Below, in pieces: positions 49,301 to 54,483 of a DNA stretch of 64,000 nucleotides (positions within the stretch are counted from its first letter, which is position 1; the number at the start of each line of letters is the position of its first letter). The stretch comes from Pseudomonas entomophila L48 (GTDB lineage Bacteria > Pseudomonadota > Gammaproteobacteria > Pseudomonadales > Pseudomonadaceae). Below the pieces are notes generated by a model. The model searched no databases. It saw nothing but the letters and a program-made list of their open reading frames with translations, and was not told the DNA's origin. The position numbers and the translations under genes are program-made. The stretch is from contig NC_008027.1 in assembly GCF_000026105.1 (NCBI RefSeq), positions 3,362,501-3,426,500 of the forward strand, read 5' to 3'.

Positions 49301-49950
49301 TCGATCTGGCCGTGGATCTGGCTGGGGCGGGCATTGGGGTCGTTGACCCGGTTGAGCACGGCCCACTGAGCCTGCTGGTCGAAGGTCACCGTGGTGTCGC
49401 GGCCGACGTTGAACGTCTCCCAGTTGAGGATGGCCTTGTCTGCGGTCTGCTCGATACGCACCTGGGTCTTGCCGCCGTTCTGGACCTGCTGGGGTGCCTT
49501 GGCATTGAGCCAACCCTGGGTCAGCGGATTTTCGTCGACCTTCAGGCCGCCCTCGCCCAGGCCGTTGGGCACCACCTGTGGCTGGATCTGGGCCAGGGTT
49601 CGTCCGTTGGCCTGTGCCGCCTGTTGCGCGGCGATGGCGGCGACCGTGTTGTTGAGGTTGTTGACCGAGTGCTGGAACTGCTGGTTGATGCGCTGCTGCT
49701 GGGCCAGCGGCGGTGGCGAGCCCGGTTGCGGCAGGCCAGCGCCTCCCGCGGCTGCGGCCGGCGCGGTCGAGGCGCCCTTGGCGGCGAACCAGGCCGAGCT
49801 GAACGCCTGGCCCGCCTGGGCGCTGCCCGCCAGCAGGAACAAGGCAATGGCCTGGGCCAGGGGCTTGAGCAGCAGGGGTTCGCCGCAAGGCTTGCCACGC
49901 GGTTGCACGGCTGGGGCTGGGGAGGCTGGCTGGGGCATGCCGCGCGACAT
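37357..49950 (-). CDS. Giant filamentous haemagglutinin-like exoprotein (TpsA type)
   Basis: A 4197-aa two-partner-secretion-type protein. An extended signal sequence (about 1-47: PLLLKPLAQAIALFLLAGSAQA) precedes a TPS/haemagglutination domain at about 130-330 (NWETFNVGRDTTVTF, LVNRNGVVFNGASQVNVRNL). About 3000 residues of Gly/Leu-rich beta-helix repeats (GGTV, AGS, VDLSG patterns) follow. Three near-identical 40-aa units lie around residues 2990-3105. The DUF3739-like C-terminal region contains VYFAELREGGREYND, YLRGRQAIAALFP, GGDIQMLTPGGQQ and IMTTFGGSILGWSASGDINAGRGS. AAGGA lies 9 nt before ATG 49950. No TpsB transporter gene is adjacent. The role is probably adhesion. Confidence 0.92.
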   Translation of the reverse strand: MSRGMPQPASPAPAVQPRGKPCGEPLLLKPLAQAIALFLLAGSAQAGQAFSSAWFAAKGASTAPAAAAGGAGLPQPGSPPPLAQQQRINQQFQHSVNNLNNTVAAIAAQQAAQANGRTLAQIQPQVVPNGLGEGGLKVDENPLTQGWLNAKAPQQVQNGGKTQVRIEQTADKAILNWETFNVGRDTTVTFDQQAQWAVLNRVNDPNARPSQIHGQIEAAGTVMLVNRNGVVFNGASQVNVRNLVAAAAQVSDEQFSQRGLYVDNSASQATFVNAGGKVVVERGAQIHTREPATSTAGGGYVLLLGSEVRNDGQIASPKGQTTLAAGDDFYIRRGRGTEANQFSTTRGNEVASSLRGDSGAGTVVNRGLVQAAGGDITLTGHQVRQEGVALASTAVDRRGSIHLLNAASDSTGSVTFGQGSVTAVLLDDSSALDSQREASRALVNGSTGNLATGRFDNLSTVVDRPEQSRVEAVSGGTVHFQEGSLTLATGGQVAVSAGRRSLVADGAGIDVAGALGVKVAMESNLIKINVQGNEQRDAPGNRDKGGLINSDVWVDVRELVQVAAGVNGYASDRWYTAGGLLEVGGYLGTRNHSVGEWMAQGGTVTFTGQDLVTRAGARINLSGGTLAVQDGVIRQSWLRGEDGHLYELSRAPGDLLYTGVYQGFEQTSARWNQTRLFHNPLIAPGQRFEQGYTVGRDAGSLVVATQAALLDGQLVGETWRDQRQQQAPVAGLDGYQQAHTAQARGAQLVIGQQVPLYQASSKELVHGLYPVLRQVSLRDGARGDSAGVTLQAPLDETRRGRLVLDTGLLNGFALGGLSVAASERVEVADALRLADGGQLALHGTQVQVDADLVARGGTLRLGNVLGQLNAGAVVDQALAAPAGLRAQVVVAAGVRLDASGVRSDHGEASERAWRNGGNLVLRSTGDLVLGQGGLLDVSGGLVRGDGNRLLGGSGGNLTLQTAYFDSTGSSDSNGRLQLGGELRGYGNSGAGTLDIRGGTVQIGGPRGDTAGVYLPEDFFALGFAQYNVRASGSLKVTEGSQVQVIRPVEQLDAGGAVFDQAKLWLPPLLQEDAIKGRLGQRGGASLNLAAGDVMLNQAKREAAALVVGRGAAISVDPLQSIALRSTAQLTLDGSLQAPGGAVSLLQERPPLAASGITEAPHQRSIHLGGEALIDVGGRAYTAMDSQGRRYGRVDAGGSIVIGGNLDQAKGVSEAADLFVVLEQGSRLRADGAQATLDIRGQGPLQVASAGGSISLASNNGLRLDGEFSAASGGLGAAAGSLAVALDTGLYLNRALVDGLVAPRELILEQHTSPAVQGPLRYGQGRLSIERIQAGGFGSLALLSDGVLAFAGDVDLGLAQDLRLYTGSLVLAEGAASDTRVRLHAPYVRLAGSTHQSSDLATRPTVKGGQSQRTSEALLQVEANLLDLRDEVSLGAHGRLNLAAGQSLPFDRRGFALGRLRSEGDIRLLGSSNPVVDRGRFTSNAGLELLAAQIYPVTGAFGAIAAGLDATLRIGRVGTATPAVPQSVFGRVRLEGGTVEQGGVLRAPLGEVALGTEARSAAGDVQLLRLLPGSITSVSAAGLLMPYGGTLDGLSYQYGGKAVSLIGAAGDTSHGIMLGARQVDVQAGALIDLSGGGELTGAGFVSGRGGSTDARYHPLVQLDGNGRLLLPSLASNPVYAIVPGLALDYAPLAGASGATDPAIGQRITLDHGVPGLAAGTYTLLPASYALLPGAYRVELNGLAQAGPQADSLAMRNGSWTTSGSLSVANTTLRQPLASQVILTAADTLRRYSQYNETAYARFVAADAAAKGVPRAASEADGKWLTLRLRANDDAASTLRFAGQANFAAAEGGRPGSVTVMGVEHLEILGPGASGRADTVDLTRILASELNALKAPRLSIGARPEVSYGQGGNLLSLTESTTAIRLRAGAELRAGEVFLSTSRSGGGIVVEQGAAIDTLGQGRVPYDANDGFLIDPSQHGLLAVSNGRLDVLPAVAGELFAPGSILIGDCPSGACQGATRLYSEGSLFAATDKRFSLDEQVRFGTRHLGLAVGRINVGSAEALAAAKTAGTLGEGLTLNQSVLDRLLRGDTQAGVPALETLSLSAADSLNFFGTTALDTYDRQTGQNRLRDLILGTPAIYGHGSASDRATLRTDSLIWNGARHLPGTPIAGGAGSGDGVLDIQVGSLDFGYGPNSQSQGSDDMARQVLGFTRVTLQASRQISANHKGSLRVHHQRGAFVDGAFQYSGGDLLVSTPLWTGAAGSVNRIVAGGQLTVMGGGTALASGRDSLGAELALSGQRLSIDGTFSLPSGKLTLEANDDLNLGEHARIDLAGRALTFNDVTRYSWGGDLALRSRVGDIRQAAGAQVDLSASNNRAGRLSAIALGERGGRVELLGHNLGAASGSYNAGGTLVPYAQGVVDIRARQLDDFAGLNQRLNRDQVFGGRAFQIRQGDLVIGNELKAHDISVSLDNGQLTVAGRVDASGEQVGSIRLAAKQGLTVTGNGQLDAHGSVLRVDSRGAIIEAPNRALIELNSGNGQLNLASGATFDLRHGTTASPGSGPGQHDGRALGTLQLIAPRLVSDIAGDIAIEARGPLNILGARSIAVVGNQRYTDAPTGGIAASGRPFQSIDQAYLDAKHQRSELFINALLGNRELLDNRLAGLNNNLYAQALHLRPGVEIATVDNRTDLIVQGDLDLSGHRYASLNPAFQKTLAYGSGEVGNLVLRAGGNLEIYGSINDGFAPPEFASDEARMDGRGWLLLPGKQPFDSDLVIPRSGVELAEGTRYPGGSVLNFDLPFADTTLPANTRLPSALFLAAALNLPAGTVLDAAVYDQAGNLLYAAGTLLKDAVTLAQGSRLEAGSRLPVAVAVQGGTWNKGVTLPEGGLGQRGALPLAAGSRLPAGTEVKLAAGVDLIELRPRVNGQQGRNWALAQMLPQGSQSWSMRLVAGADLDAADNRLTRPEPDAGLLRLADQHYIAGQVKTGGGGPAPGTGMVWAPDNGAGFPAGEPVAEDQLMFCELVPDWCVPAPKPKPGLVWAPDNGAGFPAGDPVAEDQLVFCELVPDWCVAAPPKKIIVWAPDNGAGFPAGDPVTEDQLVFCQLVPDWCREIDDPGQPKPEPERIVVTPTTQLFSVLRTGTGDLDLISAGDWRMDSLFGVYTAGTQAPAMLVDGRDPYLIARGQQADGSLLGAPGATYEAVTAQNFRAWYPEQGGNVRIEAGGNLTGNLMVGKQEAGGVRPQQATAAVGSWLWRQGQREAGTPAAWGINFGTYAQKPGADPVDPWLVGFTGIGTLGGGNLAVSVGGDAGLLQASGAQLADIERSQGLNLVVASSGRVAADGKVVQTGGGDLDLRVGGGLNPGLGAVAAAKASTDLAGNLVNLRGALGVEAASVGVIQQQYGSYSNFHDTHESRAYDPYTATRARALGGLVLTPGDSAVRLQARGDGVVQGVGDAGRVAQYNTLPFTGDDGRAYKADGFSWFSLWRADTAVDLLSAGGNLVPVVAPHDRSAASANLSLDGGRLFYPTALRAVAANGSLYYGSSAADIGIFESSPFSLMTAPSANAELQLLAGHSIYAGGYVISQAGTDSTPLATPERPAFLGRLSNGQTKAGNLHGDLASERGAYPLYTYGLNTYSLQGADPRAPSRFYALQGDIVGLNTGELITFSGSGLKLYQGAGPTRIMAGRDIVNAGVPLEGRRNAPGELAHLRFSSQGTVRSTGNLIIHGDRNDVSLVSAGRDIRLSTFNIAGPGLLEVVAGRNLFQSGQGVGSAYQEAAINSIGRVGGGGSDGASVALIVGAGEHGPDYAGLLRRYLDPARLADPSQPLSGQADKVVKAYEHALQAWLRERHAFEGDGEAARALFATLPAEQQRIFARQVYFAELREGGREYNDIDGPRTGSYLRGRQAIAALFPERDVAGNPIRYTGNATFYGGSGIHTDFGGDIQMLTPGGQQVFGIEGEAPPASAGVITQGSGDIQLYAQGSILLGQSRIMTTFGGSILGWSASGDINAGRGSKTTVVYTPPKRTYDLWGNVGLAPSVPSTGAGIATLNPIAEVPPGDIDLIAPLGTIDAGEAGIRVSGNVNIAALQVVNAANIQVQGDAKGMPVVASVNTGAIASASAAASSATQAAEEAGRQQQSAARARQPSVITVQVLGFGGERLVPGQDGASLNPQYNRQSPVQVLGAGALDERAKAQLTEEERGNLLL
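40639..40979 (-). repeat. Three tandem 120-bp (40-aa) repeats inside the haemagglutinin gene
   Basis: Each unit encodes WAPDNGAGFPAGDPVAEDQL, then V/MFC, E/QLVPDWC and a Pro/Lys-rich spacer. The two cysteines per unit are unusual in this otherwise Cys-poor exoprotein. The units are highly similar at DNA level, so copy number may vary between strains. Confidence 0.85.
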
Positions 49951-50110
49951 CGCTTCGGTTCCTTATGCTGGGGGATGGCGGCGGTGATGCCGCTTTGCCT
50001 TAAGGCGCCTGGGGCGGTGGGGGACCGAAGGTTTGTCATGCAAAGTTCATGTGCTTGCGGTAGGGGCATTTCGAGGTGTTCGGCGGGAGGGATTTGGCGC
50101 CTGCAAGATC

Positions 50111-50282
50111 GAGCGCCGCAGGCGCGGCGCATCGCGGATGAATCCGCTCCTACAGGCAGGCGTCAACCGAAATACCGCGTCGTACAAACAAGGCAAACAA
50201 CCATGGCCTACCGGTCATGGCCACGTTGCAACAAATGTAGGAGCGGATTCATCCGCGATGCGCCGTGCGGGCGGCGCTCGAT
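50111..50282. repeat. Widely spaced REP inverted pair
   Basis: Long arms GAGCGCCGC...GCGCATCGCGGATGAATCCGCTCCTACA (50111-50154, split here) and the complement at 50236-50282 enclose about 80 bp. It belongs to the same subtype as the truncated pair at 13515. Confidence 0.88.
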
Positions 50283-50330
50283 CTCCAGGGCGCTGCAAAA
50301 CCCCCGCCAAACACCTCGAAAATCCAGCAC

Positions 50331-50363
50331 AAAAACCGGCAGTGCCCTACAGGCCACTGCCGG
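50331..50363 (-). terminator. Rho-independent terminator of the PstS-like gene
   Basis: On the minus strand CCGGCAGTG (50363-50355) pairs with CACTGCCGG (50344-50336) and is followed by TTTTT. It lies 39 bp past the stop codon. Confidence 0.9.
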
Positions 50364-50401
50364 CTCCCCGCCAAGACCGACGGCGGTTTCAGCGCCCCGT
50401 A

Positions 50402-51562
50402 TTACAGGCGGCCAATCCCGTTGCACACCGCGCTGTTGTTGATGTCCAGGCCATCACCGTAGGTGTTGTCCAGGAACACCTTCTTGATCTCGGCGGCATA
50501 GGTGGCCGGCAGATTGACGAAGGTATGGGCGGTGATCAGGGTCGACTTGCTGCCGCTGTACAGGTCGTTCAGGAAGCCACGCACGGCGGTGGCGTCGGCG
50601 GCGTCCTTGTAGCACTGGCCAACCAGCAGGTTGGTGTAGCCCACGATCGGGTAGCCGGAGGTCGGTACCGGGCGGTCACCCGCGGCGGAGCCGAAGGTCG
50701 GCACCCACTTGCTCGGCTGGACACGGTCAGCAAAGGTGCCCGGGGCCACGGCGGTGCCGAGTGCGGTCTGGGCGTTGGCGGCGGTCGGCAGCGGCGCGGT
50801 GCCGGCGGCTACCGGGTTCTTGCTGACACGAGCAACCACGGCGTTGTTACCCGGGTTGACGTAGTCAGGGCTGATGTAGCCGATGCTGCCGTCGGTGGCG
50901 TTGACCTGGGTCATGACGTCGCCGCTGCCGGCAACGCCTTTCCAGGTGGCAGGCACGGCGCTGAGCTTGGCGCTGGAGAAGGTGCTGCTGACCTTGAACT
51001 GGGTCGGGCAGGAATCGTTCAGGAAGCGGGTCAGCAACTCGGTGGTGCCGCTGCTGCCGGAGCGATAGACGATGGTGATCGGGGTGTTGTCAGCGGTGTT
51101 GAGCAACTGGCCCCAGGTGGTGGCCGAACCCGAGAACGCGGCGCACAGCTGGGCACCGCTCAGCTGCAGGGTGGTGTTGCCGGCTTTCTTGTAGGGGATG
51201 GTCACCGAGGTGCCCACCGACGGGATCTGGATCAGCTTGCCCCAGGCACCGCCACGCGCCGCGTCGGCGTTGTAGTCGCTGATCTCGGTGGCGCTGAGCA
51301 CCGAGTCGCTGCCGGCGTATTCGACGTTGGCGCCGGCCTGGTTGACCGCACCGCCGTTGTTGAACAGGAAGGCGGTCTTGCCGCCGCCGCTGCCGACACC
51401 GACATAGGTGAAACCGGCGGGCAGGATGCCGGCCAAGGCGCCTTTGCCGTTGTACAGCGGCTCAGGCAAGGTGGCACCGCCACCGACAACGGCGGCCATG
51501 GATTGGGCCGAAGCCAGGGTAGCAGCCACCAGGGAGGCGGCGATCACAGTACGCTTAAACAT
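50402..51562 (-). CDS. PstS/DING-like phosphate-binding exported protein
   Basis: A 386-aa protein with a clear signal peptide (MFKRTVIAASLVAATLASAQSMAA at 1-24; cleaved AMAA/VVGG region). The mature start VVGGGATLPEPLY parallels the DINGGGATLP signature of DING/PstS-family proteins, although the DIN residues are replaced. Phosphate-site features are YVGVGSGGGKTAF, EYAGSDSVLSATE, YRSGSSGTTELLTRFL and DGSIGYISPDYV. Relatives in pseudomonads include secreted low-molecular-weight alkaline-phosphatase-like proteins exported by type II systems. Four cysteines (QLCAAF, DSCPTQF, GQCYKDA, AVCNGI) may form disulfides. AGGAG lies 8 nt before the ATG. No pst transporter genes are adjacent. Confidence 0.88.
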   Translation of the reverse strand: MFKRTVIAASLVAATLASAQSMAAVVGGGATLPEPLYNGKGALAGILPAGFTYVGVGSGGGKTAFLFNNGGAVNQAGANVEYAGSDSVLSATEISDYNADAARGGAWGKLIQIPSVGTSVTIPYKKAGNTTLQLSGAQLCAAFSGSATTWGQLLNTADNTPITIVYRSGSSGTTELLTRFLNDSCPTQFKVSSTFSSAKLSAVPATWKGVAGSGDVMTQVNATDGSIGYISPDYVNPGNNAVVARVSKNPVAAGTAPLPTAANAQTALGTAVAPGTFADRVQPSKWVPTFGSAAGDRPVPTSGYPIVGYTNLLVGQCYKDAADATAVRGFLNDLYSGSKSTLITAHTFVNLPATYAAEIKKVFLDNTYGDGLDINNSAVCNGIGRL

Positions 51563-51935
51563 GAAGCAATCTCCTATCGTCGTGTTCATACGTTGAGTGG
51601 GTCGCGCATTGCATGGCCACAGGCCGCATACCCCGAACCAGAGGGGTTCAAGACCTGTCCACGGCGCCAACATTCGCAGTTTGTGGTGACAGGGAAAGGA
51701 AAAAACATCGGGAGTTCGGCGCGGTTTTCCTCGGGACTGCGCGGCTGATCAGCGGCTGTTTGGCGGGGTGTTTAAAGCAAGCGCAGGCACACCGGGAGCG
51801 CCGCCTCCAGAGGATCGCGCCAAGGGACTCGGGAGGTCGGCAGGCGCGCAGTGCGAGGCGAAAATCGTTTACCATCGCCACCTTGTGCAAACCGGTGGTC
51901 CGGCACCGAACGAAGTGGCGAAAGGAAAATAGAAG
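51563..51935. other. Divergent intergenic region
   Basis: 373 bp between the PstS-like gene and a small membrane-protein gene, with no gene seen. A single Pho-box-like half site, CTGTCAC on the minus strand (51693-51687), lies about 125 bp upstream of the PstS-like start. The second half is not recognisable, so phosphate control is only a possibility. Confidence 0.4.
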
Positions 51936-52091
51936 ATGCAGCGAATGATCCAGTTCGTGGCGGTGGTCGTGGCATGCACGCTCATCGGCGTGGCATGCGA
52001 GCACTACGGCGTGAACCAGTACCTGAAATGGCTGTTGATGAGCCTGCCGGCGATTGTCTGGGTACGCCTGCGCAACCCGGCGAAGCGCTGA
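51936..52091 (+). CDS. Small membrane protein (51 aa)
   Basis: ATG 51936 follows AAGGA by 9 nt. The product has two hydrophobic segments (IQFVAVVVACTLIGVAC and WLLMSLPAIVWV) and a basic C-terminus (RLRNPAKR). No family recognised. Its stop is 3 bp before the start of the lipoprotein gene, so the two are co-transcribed and probably act at the same membrane. Confidence 0.72.
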   Translation: MQRMIQFVAVVVACTLIGVACEHYGVNQYLKWLLMSLPAIVWVRLRNPAKR

Positions 52092-52094
52092 CCC

Positions 52095-52568
52095 ATGCCG
52101 CGCCTGTCGAAGCTGCTGTTCCCCGTGCTGGTGCTCGCCGCCCTTGCCGCCTGCGACCAGAAACCTTCCCGCGAGGAAAAGATCCTCGCCAACCTGCCGC
52201 TCCAGGAAGCCTACGACCACAACATCGAGCGCATGGCCGAACTATTGGCCATCAGCCACAAGTTGCCTGAGGACACGATCAAGGAAGTCCTGCGCAAGCA
52301 CCTGACCGTCGAGGACCAGCGCCAGGACCTGTTCAAGCTCTACAGCGAAGCGCATTTCAATGATGCCGAGTTCGACCGCATCGTCGAAGTGACCCGCGAC
52401 CCGGCCAAGGCCAAGGCGCTGGCCGAGACCGACGAAGGCAAGCGCCTGAGCGACAAGCTGACCGGTTTCATGCGAGAAAGCGCCAACGACCCCAAGGTGC
52501 AGGCCGTCGCCGAGGAGCGCATGCGGCAGGTGGAGGACGAACTGAAATCCCTGGAGCAGGCCCCTTGA
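52095..52568 (+). CDS. Helical lipoprotein of unknown function
   Basis: A 157-aa precursor with signal MPRLSKLLFPVLVLAALAAC and lipobox LAAC, giving a mature lipoprotein of about 138 residues. The mature chain is charged and helical (EEKILANLPLQEAYDHNIER, then VAEERMRQVEDELKSLEQAP) and probably forms a coiled-coil end. It is directly behind the 51-aa membrane protein. A hairpin terminator follows. I do not recognise a named family. Confidence 0.82.
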   Translation: MPRLSKLLFPVLVLAALAACDQKPSREEKILANLPLQEAYDHNIERMAELLAISHKLPEDTIKEVLRKHLTVEDQRQDLFKLYSEAHFNDAEFDRIVEVTRDPAKAKALAETDEGKRLSDKLTGFMRESANDPKVQAVAEERMRQVEDELKSLEQAP

Positions 52569-52582
52569 CCCACCCAGGCCTT

Positions 52583-52605
52583 GAGGCGGCACATCCGCCT
52601 CTTCC
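52583..52605 (+). terminator. Hairpin terminator after the lipoprotein gene
   Basis: GAGGCGG (52583-52589) pairs with CCGCCTC (52595-52601) over a 5-nt loop, followed by TTCCTGC. The T-tract is short. Confidence 0.55.
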
Positions 52606-52681
52606 TGCATCGCGTAGCCGCTGATGCCCATGGCCGAATACCACCATTACGCGTAAGGTTGATCACCTTTTTCGCCCGCCA

Positions 52682-54277
52682 GTGAGACCAGGATTGCCAC
52701 ACGCCAAGCACGGACTGCGCCTGGACCTGCGCACGCTCATCTTCGTTCTCTGCGCCCTCACCGCCCTGGTGATGCTGCTGACCAGCTATTTCGCCAGCTA
52801 CCGGGTGCAGCGCCAGCTGCTGATCGACCACTCGCTGGAAGCCAACCGCGTGTATGCCGCCAAGCTGGCCGCGATCACCGAGACGTTCCTGGGCAACGCC
52901 CTGCAACAGCTGGCCTTCAGCGCCGACGTGCAGGGCCGCCAACTAGGAGACAGCGCCGCCCTGCAAGCAGAGACCGAACGCGTGCTGCACCAGAGCAACG
53001 CCTTCAGCTCCACGTTCCTGATCGATGCCCAGGGCACCCTGCGGGCGATTTCGCCCGCCCCGCTGCGCCACCTCGTCGGCACCCTGTCCACCTCGCCCGG
53101 CGCCCAGGAGGCGCTGCGCGAACGCCGCACGCTGGTGTCGACGGCCTTTCTGTCAGCCGCCAACAACCTGGTGGTGGTGCTGTCGCAGCCGATCTACGAT
53201 GCCAACGGTCAATACCAGGGCTATGTCGGCGGTAGCCTGTACCTTCGCGAGCACAACATCCTCACCAGCCTGCTGGGCGAGCACTACTACCAGGATGGCT
53301 CCTACCTCTATGTGGTCGACCGCAACCATCGCCTGCTGTATCACCCCGAGACTGGGCGCGTGGGCACGCAGGTGACCGGCAACACGCTGATCGACCAGTT
53401 GGGCGAATTGCACGAAGGCACACGCCGGGTCGTCAACAGCCAGGGCGTGGAAATGCTCGCCGGCTTCGCCACGGTCCCCAGCACCGGCTGGGGCGTGGTG
53501 GCGCAGCAGCCACTGACGGCGACGGTGGCCCCGCTACGCCACCTGGTGCTCAGCGTGGTCGGCATTTCCGCGCCACTGGCGTTGCTCGGTTGCCTGCTGC
53601 TTTGGTGGCTGGCGCTGGTCATCGTGCGCCCGCTGTGGCAACTGGCCGCAGCGGCCCGGGGCCTGGACCGCGCCGGCACCACCGAGCGCATCCACCGGAT
53701 GCGCGCCTGGTACTTCGAGGCCGCCGAGCTCAAGCGCGCCCTGTTGTTCGGCCTCAACCTGCTGCAAGAGCGCATCGGCCGGCTCAACCGCGATGCCCAG
53801 ACCGATCCGCTGACCGGGCTGGTCAACCGCCGCGGGCTGGAGTTCGCCTTGTCGCTGCTCCAGGCCGAAGGGCGCGATTTTTCCGCCATCGTGCTCGATG
53901 TGGATCATTTCAAGCGGGTCAACGATGGCCACGGGCATGCCGTCGGCGATACCGTGCTGCACCGCCTGGCCGAGCTGATGCGCGGCGCTTGCCGGGAAGG
54001 CGACGTGCTGTGCCGCACCGGGGGCGAGGAGTTCCTGATGCTGTTGCCAGGGGCCAGCCTGGAAGCGGCCCTGAGCGTGGCCGAACGGCTGCGGCTGGCG
54101 GTGCAGAATACCGCCATCGCACCAGTGGGCGGGGTTACCGTGTCCCTTGGCGTGGCCCGCTGGCAAGCCTTGCCCGACAGCGAGCCCGACGCCACCCTGA
54201 AAGCAGCGGACCGCGCGTTGTACCAGGCCAAGCGCGCGGGCCGAAATCGGGTTTGCAGTGTTCGGGACCAGCGCTGA
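52682..54277 (+). CDS. Membrane diguanylate cyclase with extracytoplasmic Cache sensor
   Basis: A 531-aa enzyme making cyclic di-GMP from two GTP. A transmembrane helix at about 17-38 is followed by a periplasmic dCache-type sensor of about 250 residues (contains YQGYVGGSLYLREHNILTSLL and DGSYLYVVDRNHRLLYHP). A second helix lies at about 287-312, then a linker and the GGDEF domain at about 365-531. The active site is GGEEF. The RxxD inhibitory site REGD lies five residues before it, so product inhibition is expected. DPLTGLVNRRGLE marks the domain start. GTG 52682 is the only start giving the full first helix region with charged N-terminus; a TTG 12 bp on is possible. It stands alone; the ligand is unknown. 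Confidence 0.93.
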   Translation: MRPGLPHAKHGLRLDLRTLIFVLCALTALVMLLTSYFASYRVQRQLLIDHSLEANRVYAAKLAAITETFLGNALQQLAFSADVQGRQLGDSAALQAETERVLHQSNAFSSTFLIDAQGTLRAISPAPLRHLVGTLSTSPGAQEALRERRTLVSTAFLSAANNLVVVLSQPIYDANGQYQGYVGGSLYLREHNILTSLLGEHYYQDGSYLYVVDRNHRLLYHPETGRVGTQVTGNTLIDQLGELHEGTRRVVNSQGVEMLAGFATVPSTGWGVVAQQPLTATVAPLRHLVLSVVGISAPLALLGCLLLWWLALVIVRPLWQLAAAARGLDRAGTTERIHRMRAWYFEAAELKRALLFGLNLLQERIGRLNRDAQTDPLTGLVNRRGLEFALSLLQAEGRDFSAIVLDVDHFKRVNDGHGHAVGDTVLHRLAELMRGACREGDVLCRTGGEEFLMLLPGASLEAALSVAERLRLAVQNTAIAPVGGVTVSLGVARWQALPDSEPDATLKAADRALYQAKRAGRNRVCSVRDQR

Positions 54278-54285
54278 ACCCCACC

Positions 54286-54374
54286 TGTAGGAGCCAGCCT
54301 TGCTGGCGAATGCGAGGCGCAGCCTTGCCAGCCAACACCGTGTAACGCCATTCGCCAGCAAGGCTGGCTCCAAC
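54286..54374. repeat. REP pair, AGCCTTGC subtype
   Basis: TGTAGGAGCCAGCCTTGCTGGCGAATG and the complement CATTCGCCAGCAAGGCTGGCTCC (54352-54374) form the arms. The outermost bases of the right arm have drifted (CCAACAG instead of CCTACAG). Confidence 0.88.
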
Positions 54375-54483
54375 AGGGTCCAGACGCATTTCGCAAAACT
54401 CGACGAAATCGCTTTTCGCGCCCAGGCTGCAAGGGTGACCACCAAAGCCCCTGGACAACGACAAGAAGCCACCGAGCGAGCCC

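Larger units (their letters stand above)
49951..50401. other. Intergenic region with REPIN, no gene
   Basis: 451 bp containing the 5' region of the haemagglutinin-like gene, a REP pair (50111-50282) and the terminator of the PstS-like gene. No coding sequence is supported. Confidence 0.7.

Noticed and set aside
51687-51693. Pho box upstream of the PstS-like gene
   Set aside because: Only one half-site (CTGTCAC) fits; the second half at the required spacing does not match, so it is not called as a regulatory feature.
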